This document shows positions 1 through 4,587 of a stretch of 5,378 nucleotides of DNA, piece after piece. How positions within the stretch are numbered: the stretch's first letter is position 1; the number at the start of each line of letters is the position of its first letter. The notes below the pieces were generated by a model. It searched no databases, had not been told where the DNA came from, and saw only the letters and a program-made list of their open reading frames with translations. A program made the translations under genes and the position numbers. The stretch is from NCBI GenBank assembly GCA_014860845.1, contig JACZIY010000500.1, positions 1 through 5,378 of the forward strand, in the 5' to 3' direction. This stretch comes from Anaerolineaceae bacterium (GTDB lineage Bacteria > Chloroflexota > Anaerolineae > Anaerolineales > Anaerolineaceae).

Positions 1-174
1 CTTGAGGACAGACGTCTTGCCTACCCGGCGCTGCCCATGTAATACCAAAATATGATTGACAAATTTCCCCGTTAAACTGCGCTCAATCCAACCAAAAATA
101 TCCTCGCGACCAAAAAACATACTGGTCTCGACCACCGGTGCTCCAGCGATATAAGGATTGAGGATATTGGTCAT
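1..174 (-). CDS. P-loop NTPase (AAA/STAND-like), N-terminal fragment cut by the window edge
   Basis: An open frame on the minus strand starts at ATG 174-172 and runs off the left edge in frame, giving the first 58 residues. Residues 6-10 read NPYIA, residues 19-24 MFFGRE, and residues 47-55 GQRRVGKTS, which is a Walker A loop (GxxxxGKT) preceded by a hydrophobic strand (HILVLH, 41-46). This order (short NPYI leader, FGR(E) box, then P-loop) is typical of large multidomain AAA/NACHT/STAND-like ATPases that are abundant in Chloroflexota and cyanobacteria, often with TPR or WD40 C-termini. The C-terminal domains lie outside the window, so the role (signalling, defence or other) cannot be assigned. 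No strong Shine-Dalgarno sequence precedes the ATG. The gene is on the same strand as the feo operon but separated from it by 142 nt, so it is probably a separate unit. Confidence 0.75.
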   Translation of the reverse strand, partial: MTNILNPYIAGAPVVETSMFFGREDIFGWIERSLTGKFVNHILVLHGQRRVGKTSVLK

Positions 175-316
175 GAGATAGTATCGTTGAAAATACTAAG
201 TTGAATAAAGATAAATTTATTTTAGCATAACAAAAAATTCTTGCTTATAAATGAAGGACTTGATTGAGTAAAAAATTTTTTCTGGATGAACCTAAGCATT
301 GCATAAAAATGATTTC
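175..316 (-). other. AT-rich spacer between the feo operon and the ATPase gene
   Basis: No gene is seen here. On the minus strand a TAAAAT -10-like hexamer lies at 224-219, about 45 nt before the ATPase ATG, but the best -35 at normal spacing (TAAGCA, 247-242) is poor, so a promoter is only a possibility. A run of six A followed by six T lies at 270-281. It is self-complementary, has no GC stem, and is not a convincing intrinsic terminator. Where feo transcription ends is therefore not visible from sequence alone. Confidence 0.4.
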
Positions 317-994
317 TTATTTAGTTTCTTCCACATCAATTAATTTACTGATTTCTGGACCTAAGGCATAAGGCGCTTTCTCTTCACCAATCCAGAGCTG
401 CAATGTATCATCATATGGGTTGCGATTCTGGATCTTGATTCTGGCTCCGGGAATGATGCCCTGGTCACTTAAATAGCGTAATAAATCTGATTGGTTGACT
501 TTTACCCTGCGGACAATGGCAGATCGATCAACAGCCAAGTTAATCAGGCTGATCGTGTCTGAATTCGGGAACTTGAGATCACGGTCTGGAATAGGATCAC
601 CATGCGGGTCAAATTGAGGATCGCAAAGCAATACCGACAAATGCTCTTCAAATTTATCAGAAATGACATGTTCCAGTTCTTCTGCTTCTTCATGCACTTC
701 TTCCCATGTGTAGTTTAAGATCTCCACCAGGAATTGCTCGATTAATCGATGGCGGCGTAATAATTGCAGTGCCAGGCGTTTTCCAGCCTCTGTTAACTTT
801 ACACCTCGCCATTTCTGATATTCAACCGATGCAGGTTCTTGATTGAGTAGTTTATTGAGCATGCTGGACACCGAAGGAGGTTTTACCTTGAGTGCTTCAG
901 AAAGTGCCACGGTGTTGGTTGTTTCTTCCTGTTGTGTCAACACAAATATTGCTTTCAGGTAATCCCCTTCTGATTTTGAAATCTTAGAAATCAT
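317..994 (-). CDS. DtxR/MntR-family metal-dependent transcriptional repressor with C-terminal FeoA/SH3-like domain
   Basis: This is a 225-residue soluble DNA-binding metalloregulator and the likely metal sensor for the operon. Residues ~6-70 form the winged helix-turn-helix (recognition helix around KPPSVSSMLNKL, 38-49; wing around WRGVKLT, 62-68). Residues ~72-136 form the metal-binding and dimerisation domain, ending in DPHGDPIP (129-136). Residues ~152-222 are an SH3/FeoA-like third domain, as in DtxR and IdeR. Predicted ligands by alignment from memory: D11 (DtxR Met10, MntR Asp8), H82, E86, H101, E105 (DtxR Cys102, MntR Glu99), E108 and H109. Asp and Glu at the two diagnostic positions are the MntR-like choice, although K14 replaces MntR Glu11. 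Start: a longer frame begins at TTG 1006, but that codon lies at the edge of the Shine-Dalgarno sequence. ATG 994 follows GGAGGAAGA exactly as in the GTPase gene of this operon. It is the last gene of the operon, 48 nt after the permease, which suggests autoregulation through the upstream palindrome. Confidence 0.93.
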   Translation of the reverse strand: MISKISKSEGDYLKAIFVLTQQEETTNTVALSEALKVKPPSVSSMLNKLLNQEPASVEYQKWRGVKLTEAGKRLALQLLRRHRLIEQFLVEILNYTWEEVHEEAEELEHVISDKFEEHLSVLLCDPQFDPHGDPIPDRDLKFPNSDTISLINLAVDRSAIVRRVKVNQSDLLRYLSDQGIIPGARIKIQNRNPYDDTLQLWIGEEKAPYALGPEISKLIDVEETK

Positions 995-995
995 T

Positions 996-1004
996 CTTCC
1001 TCCC
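996..1004 (-). promoter_or_regulatory. Ribosome binding site that fixes the regulator start
   Basis: The minus strand reads GGGAGGAAGA immediately before ATG 994-992. The same GGAGG-AAGA-ATG arrangement precedes the FeoB GTPase gene (start 3280). It rules out the upstream in-frame TTG at 1006, which would place the binding site inside the coding sequence. Confidence 0.85.
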
Positions 1005-1042
1005 AAGCAAAATCAATCAAGAACTTGCTTCCTGCATTTTTG

Positions 1043-2446
1043 CTATACCCAACCAACCAATCGTGCAAACGACGCAACCAGGAAGGTAACCAGAAATGCC
1101 GTTCCCAATGTCATCACCACACTTAATACCGTCCAACGCATACTCTTGGTTTCTTTATAAATGGTCATGATGGTGGTTGCGCACGGATTATGTAACAGAG
1201 AGAACAACATTAAATTCACAGCAGTCAGCATCGTCCATCCGTGAGCTCCAACCAGTAAAGAGTAAAGTTGATTGTAACTTGGGGGATCAGTCATCATACC
1301 CACACCCATATAGACCATCATCATCGTTGGTACCACAATCTCATTTGCAGGGATAGCAATGATGTAAGCTAATAAAATCACCCCATCAAGACCCAACAAA
1401 AGACCAAATGGATTTAAGAAGTTAGCTATTTGTTGTGCCAGGCTCACACCTTGAATATTAATATTTCCTAATATCCATATCACAGCTCCCGCTGGTGCAG
1501 CTGTGGTTATGGCTCTCCAGAGGACAAAGACGGTCCGGTCTATCAATGAGGTATATAAAATTCTACCGACACTGGGACGCCGGTAAGGTGGTAATTCCAA
1601 TGTGAAAGCAGATGCCTCGCCTTTCAGCACAGTGCGGGAAAGGATCCATGACATAAGCATGGTGAAAAAGACTCCGATCAGAACCACCAGGAGAACCGTC
1701 CCGGCCGCGATAAACGATGAAATTGCTGGTGAGAATGAAGCGGCAACAAATACAGTTGCCAGCATAATCAAGGTCGGAAAACGGCCATTACAGGGCACAA
1801 AATTGTTGGTCAAAATAGCAATTAATCTCTCACGTGGGGAGTCGATTACCCGGGTGGAAATTACACCAGCTGCATTACAACCGAATCCCATGGCCATGGA
1901 TAATGCCTGCTTGCCGTGTGCCCCCGCCTTCTTAAATAACCAGTCCAGATTGAATGCCACACGCGGCAAATACCCAAGATCCTCCAGAATGGTGAACACC
2001 GGGAAGAATATTGCCATCGGGGGTAACATGACGCTGACCACCCATGCCAGACCACGGTACACCCCGTGCCAGATAAAACCTGTGATCCACCAGGGGATTC
2101 CCCAGGAAGCGAACAGATTGGCTGCCTGTGTCTCAATCCAGAACATGCCATCAGCCAGTAATTTGGAAGGCACATTGGCACCTACGATGGTGATCCAGAA
2201 TACCGCTGCCAGTAATAAAAGCATGATGGGTAGACCGAAAATTGGTGAAGTTACCAAACGATCAATGCGTTGATCCAGATCCCATTTGTGTTTTTTACCT
2301 TGTTGTACTGAGCGCTCTACGATCCGTTGCGCTTCCGCATACATCGATTGCACAATTTCATCGCGAAATCCGCTGCTTAATTGAGGCCTCAGTGCATCTG
2401 CTTTTGCTAAAATATCCTGTGGAGTGATTTCTAGTTTTGTTGACAT
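1043..2446 (-). CDS. feoB: FeoB ferrous iron permease, stand-alone membrane domain (split FeoB, C-terminal half)
   Basis: A 467-residue integral membrane protein corresponding to the transmembrane part of FeoB, the Fe(II) channel of the inner membrane, without the GTPase. Residues 1-65 are a soluble, charged helical linker that in one-piece FeoB joins the GDI domain to the first membrane helix. About ten hydrophobic segments follow, roughly 69-90, 119-140, 142-160, 222-240, 244-270, 303-327, 345-366, 368-385, 403-418 and 437-465. FeoB hallmarks are LEDLGYLPR (154-162), GFGCN (187-191, Cys190), RERL (205-208), VPCNGRFPT (217-225, Cys219), PANEIVVP (366-373, Glu369) and HNPCATT (419-425, Cys422). 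These Gate-type cysteines are thought to line the iron path. Start: ATG 2446 has AAGGAG five nt upstream, overlapping the TAA stop of the GTPase gene, so the two are translationally adjacent with a 9-nt gap. Both halves together total 741 residues, which fits a full FeoB. Confidence 0.96.
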   Translation of the reverse strand: MSTKLEITPQDILAKADALRPQLSSGFRDEIVQSMYAEAQRIVERSVQQGKKHKWDLDQRIDRLVTSPIFGLPIMLLLLAAVFWITIVGANVPSKLLADGMFWIETQAANLFASWGIPWWITGFIWHGVYRGLAWVVSVMLPPMAIFFPVFTILEDLGYLPRVAFNLDWLFKKAGAHGKQALSMAMGFGCNAAGVISTRVIDSPRERLIAILTNNFVPCNGRFPTLIMLATVFVAASFSPAISSFIAAGTVLLVVLIGVFFTMLMSWILSRTVLKGEASAFTLELPPYRRPSVGRILYTSLIDRTVFVLWRAITTAAPAGAVIWILGNINIQGVSLAQQIANFLNPFGLLLGLDGVILLAYIIAIPANEIVVPTMMMVYMGVGMMTDPPSYNQLYSLLVGAHGWTMLTAVNLMLFSLLHNPCATTIMTIYKETKSMRWTVLSVVMTLGTAFLVTFLVASFARLVGWV

Positions 2447-2455
2447 ATCAGCTCC

Positions 2456-3280
2456 TTATTGCCGGCCTGCAACAGCCATTTTGCGACTGAACTGCACATC
2501 ACTACGACGCTGACTATTCACCAACTCTTCGATTTCACCAGTGAGAATGGCATCTCGAACGCGGGAATCGCCATCTAATAAACGGATTGCCAACCAACGC
2601 GCATTCGGGACGCCAGGAAATAAACTCTCAATATTCTGTGCCAAACTGTTAACGGCTGTCTGAAATTGGGTACTCCCTTGAACTCTTAACGGTTGTGTGG
2701 CTATTTCACCGCTAATAACATCTGCAATCGTTCTGAGTAAAGTTTGCAGTCCTTCCCCGGTTCGAGCAATGACTGGAATAGCAGGCACACCCAGGTCACG
2801 GGCTAAAGATCGGGTATCCACTGTAATGCCTTTGCGTTTCGCTTCGTCCATCAAATTGACCGCTACAACTACTTTATCCGTGATTTCCAGCACCTGTAGT
2901 GCCAGGTTCAGATTACGTTCCAAAGCAGTTGCATCAGTCACCACGATCGTACAATCCGGTTGGCCAAACAGAATGAAATTTCTGGCTACCTCTTCGTCTT
3001 GCGATGCGGACAACAGGGAATATGTTCCCGGTAGATCGACTAATTTATAGCGCACAGTCTGAAAAACATACCCACCTTCGGCGCGTGTAACTGTTTTTCC
3101 AGGCCAGTTACCGGTGTGTTGGTTCAACCCTGTCAATGCATTGAATAGTGTTGATTTGCCCGTGTTAGGGTTACCTGCCAGAGCAACAATCCGGTCAAAT
3201 TTATCTAATTTCAAACCCATCTGCTCCAGTTGAGCTGTCATGGGACAACCTTCACAACCGCTTGTCTTGTGTAAAGTCAT
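2456..3280 (-). CDS. feoB: FeoB GTPase (G domain plus GDI helical region) as a separate protein (split FeoB, N-terminal half)
   Basis: A 274-residue cytoplasmic NTPase equivalent to the N-terminal half of FeoB, which gates Fe(II) transport. All G motifs are visible: G1 GNPNTGKST (36-44), the switch I region GNWPGKTV (57-64, with Thr63 as the probable G2), G3 DLPG (82-85, in DLPGTYSL), G4 NLMD (142-145) and a G5-like IARTGEG (171-177). Residues ~180-274 form the helical GDI-type region (RWLAIRLLDGD), and the protein ends there with no membrane segment. The N-terminus has a CxxC pair (Cys9, Cys12, in GCEGCP) before the G domain, which could bind metal or be redox-active; this is inference. Start: ATG 3280 directly follows AGGAGGAAGA, and that sequence is the whole 10-nt gap after the upstream fusion gene. 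It must pair with the permease encoded next. There is no sign that the split is a sequencing error, because the downstream gene has its own ribosome binding site and start codon. Confidence 0.97.
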   Translation of the reverse strand: MTLHKTSGCEGCPMTAQLEQMGLKLDKFDRIVALAGNPNTGKSTLFNALTGLNQHTGNWPGKTVTRAEGGYVFQTVRYKLVDLPGTYSLLSASQDEEVARNFILFGQPDCTIVVTDATALERNLNLALQVLEITDKVVVAVNLMDEAKRKGITVDTRSLARDLGVPAIPVIARTGEGLQTLLRTIADVISGEIATQPLRVQGSTQFQTAVNSLAQNIESLFPGVPNARWLAIRLLDGDSRVRDAILTGEIEELVNSQRRSDVQFSRKMAVAGRQ

Positions 3281-3290
3281 TCTTCCTCCT
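3281..3290 (-). promoter_or_regulatory. Strong Shine-Dalgarno sequence filling the gap before the FeoB GTPase gene
   Basis: The ten nt between the TAG stop of the fusion gene (3293-3291) and ATG 3280 read AGGAGGAAGA on the minus strand. This near-perfect ribosome binding site suggests coupled and efficient translation of the GTPase. Confidence 0.85.
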
Positions 3291-4322
3291 CTATGATGCT
3301 GCTTTTATTGGATTAACCCAGATATCCTCTGCCTGATCACTGCGCAGGGCAATCAGTGTTCCTCTCACCCGATAGGCTCGTGGATCACCAAAAGCATTAT
3401 TCAATTCCGGATAAATTTTTGTACCAGGTGTCAATCCCAAATCCAGGAAACGTCGACGGGTGAAACCCTGACAACGTTCATCCAGACGCACAATTTCAGC
3501 CTCCAACTCCGTTGGCAATTCATTTAACGGTATCGCATCTCTTTGTACCAGCTCTTCCTTGGATAATGGCTGCACAAACACATTGGCTGCTACGGCAGGA
3601 GCCAGTTTGAATTCCTGTTCTCCATCTGTCAGGATGACACGCTGCTGGTTCTTCTCCAGAATTCGTATCAGCTGACCGGGTCTCAAACCGGCAGCCATAA
3701 TCTGCGCAAAAGCCAAAGCCGGTTCATCTTCCAGGTGTACAATTTTTCCGAGAACACCTTCTTCCCAATCATTCACCTGAATACCTTTTTCATGAGGGTA
3801 AAATGTACCGGCAGCGGTTGGAATCGGATCCCCATGCGGATCGGAGAGTGGATAACCTAACGAGGCATCCAACTCATCAATTTCCTTCTGTGTCATACCA
3901 TGGTGTCGCCGTTTCGCCTGATCATGAACCTGATCCAGCGACATACGTGCTTCGTCCAGCAAATAGCGTTCCCATAAACGATGCGCACGGATGATTTGTA
4001 ACGCCAGCCGCTCACCATCGTCACTGAGATGAACAAGATTCTTTTTGGTTGTGATCAAACCCTGTTCGGTCATTTGCTCAATCAGGTCAAAAGCACTTTT
4101 CGAACTGATTTTCAGCTTGCCCGATAACGCATCCACACCAACAGAGTGCCCCTGCTGCTCCTGATCAAAAATGTACTTGAGTGCATCTTCTAAGAGTACA
4201 CGTTTGTTGGCGGTTTTATAGCGCTGCCAGCGGTCTTTCAAGCCGTATCGCGGGAAAAATACCACCACAAACAGGAAAAGTAAAATTAGAAAGAACAAAA
4301 TCCACGAAAAATTCTCAAACAT
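3291..4322 (-). CDS. Membrane-anchored DtxR-like winged-helix protein with two FeoA domains
   Basis: A 343-residue protein, first gene of the feo operon. Residues 7-24 are one strongly hydrophobic helix, followed by a basic stretch (R25, K29, R31, R34, K37, K40, R41). This predicts an N-out signal anchor with the rest in the cytoplasm. Residues ~42-105 form a DtxR-like winged helix. Residues ~106-168 resemble the DtxR metal/dimer domain (RAHRLWERYL with H114 and E118; VHDQA with H133; DPHGDPIP 161-168). The primary site is altered: the DtxR Cys102, Glu105 and His106 positions appear as K137, H140 and H141. Residues ~187-255 are a first, divergent FeoA/SH3-like domain (GLRPGQLIRIL). Residues ~262-340 are a second, more canonical FeoA (RRRFLDLGLTPGT, 289-301; FGDPRAYRVRGTLIALR, 311-327). 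No separate feoA or feoC is present, so it probably supplies FeoA function beside FeoB. A true DNA-binding regulator role cannot be excluded. Start at ATG 4322 has only a weak AAGG 11 nt upstream. Confidence 0.9.
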   Translation of the reverse strand: MFENFSWILFFLILLFLFVVVFFPRYGLKDRWQRYKTANKRVLLEDALKYIFDQEQQGHSVGVDALSGKLKISSKSAFDLIEQMTEQGLITTKKNLVHLSDDGERLALQIIRAHRLWERYLLDEARMSLDQVHDQAKRRHHGMTQKEIDELDASLGYPLSDPHGDPIPTAAGTFYPHEKGIQVNDWEEGVLGKIVHLEDEPALAFAQIMAAGLRPGQLIRILEKNQQRVILTDGEQEFKLAPAVAANVFVQPLSKEELVQRDAIPLNELPTELEAEIVRLDERCQGFTRRRFLDLGLTPGTKIYPELNNAFGDPRAYRVRGTLIALRSDQAEDIWVNPIKAAS

Positions 4323-4343
4323 AGCAACTTTAACCTTGTATAA

Positions 4344-4373
4344 ATTATAATTTAGTCTTATCTAAATTATAAT
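4344..4373. promoter_or_regulatory. Perfect 12-bp inverted repeat, candidate DtxR-family operator of the feo operon
   Basis: Left arm ATTATAATTTAG (4344-4355) and right arm CTAAATTATAAT (4362-4373) are exact reverse complements separated by TCTTAT. The core TTTAG-N6-CTAAA resembles the TTAG...CTAA dyads bound by DtxR, IdeR and related metalloregulators. It overlaps the feo -10 hexamer and the predicted transcription start, which is where a repressor would block initiation. The regulator encoded at the end of the operon is the obvious candidate to bind it. Binding is inferred, not shown. Confidence 0.7.
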
Positions 4374-4393
4374 CAATATTTGAAGTTTTGCAA
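4366..4393 (-). promoter_or_regulatory. Candidate sigma-70-type promoter of the feo operon
   Basis: On the minus strand TTGCAA (4393-4388) and TATAAT (4371-4366) are separated by 16 nt. The -10 matches consensus fully and the -35 matches four of six bases. Initiation would fall near 4359, giving a leader of about 36 nt before ATG 4322. The -10 lies inside one arm of the 4344-4373 palindrome. A second TATAAT occurs in the other arm (4349-4344) but has a poorer -35. Confidence 0.6.
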
Positions 4394-4418
4394 GGGATAT
4401 AAAGAAATTTATCCAGAA

Positions 4419-4435
4419 TTGGTTATCAATACCAA
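4419..4435. repeat. Short imperfect dyad, diverged copy of part of the larger palindrome
   Basis: TTGGT and ACCAA flank a 7-nt centre (TATCAAT). The stretch 4422-4441 shares GTTATCAA (4422-4429) and AACTTATT (4434-4441), in the same order and orientation, with the larger palindrome at 4480-4515 (4489-4496 and 4504-4511). The TTGG/CCAA ends recall operators of FCD-type GntR regulators, but the spacing between half-sites is longer than in the usual consensus. It may be a second, weaker binding site. Confidence 0.4.
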
Positions 4436-4479
4436 CTTATTAATTCATGGAACGGAAGAACTGATATTCAAGAATTTCG

Positions 4480-4515
4480 TTGCAATAAGTTATCAAAAAT
4501 GATAACTTATTGCAA
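4480..4515. promoter_or_regulatory. Perfect 15-bp inverted repeat, candidate operator in the divergent control region
   Basis: Arms TTGCAATAAGTTATC (4480-4494) and GATAACTTATTGCAA (4501-4515) are exact reverse complements around AAAAAT. The dyad ends 29 nt upstream of the -35 of the rightward promoter and about 86 nt upstream of the feo -35. Neither side has the T-run of an intrinsic terminator, and it lies between two divergent promoters where no terminator is needed. A protein-binding site, either for the neighbouring GntR regulator or for an unlinked factor, is more likely. Which promoter it serves cannot be told from sequence. Confidence 0.6.
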
Positions 4516-4544
4516 AATAAATCGAGTATCCAATAAATTTCCAA

Positions 4545-4573
4545 TTGACTCTCCCCTCCATTTTCTGTATACT
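4545..4573 (+). promoter_or_regulatory. Strong sigma-70-type promoter of the GntR-family gene
   Basis: TTGACT (4545-4550) and TATACT (4568-4573) are separated by exactly 17 nt, each matching consensus at five of six positions. Transcription would start near 4580-4581, only about 7 nt before the GTG at 4588, so the message would be almost leaderless. The -10 overlaps GTATAC (4567-4572), a small palindrome of the GTA-TAC kind seen in FadR-subfamily GntR operators, so autoregulation is possible but speculative. Confidence 0.7.
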
Positions 4574-4587
4574 CTTTATTATGGCTG

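Noticed and set aside
270..281. A6T6 run as terminator of the feo operon
   Set aside because: Self-complementary but without a GC stem or a usable loop; not distinguishable from ordinary AT-rich spacer.
995..1006. TTG start at 1006 for the DtxR-family regulator
   Set aside because: It would place the GGAGGA ribosome binding site inside the gene; ATG 994 has the same upstream context as the GTPase gene.
1602..2273. A 223-codon plus-strand open frame
   Set aside because: It lies antisense to the FeoB permease, whose minus-strand product has clear family motifs throughout; the plus-strand translation has no recognisable domain.
2447..2460. The break in FeoB as a frameshift or sequencing error
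   Set aside because: The GTPase frame ends in a clean TAA, and the permease has its own Shine-Dalgarno sequence and ATG at proper spacing, so two genes are the simpler reading.
4480..4515. Reading the 15-bp palindrome as an intrinsic terminator
   Set aside because: The stem is AT-rich, no T-run follows on either strand, and it sits between divergent promoters rather than at a gene end.
4323..4587. A riboswitch or small RNA in the intergenic region
   Set aside because: The feo leader is predicted to be only about 36 nt and the GntR leader about 7 nt, too short for a known metal riboswitch; the dyads are better explained as protein sites.
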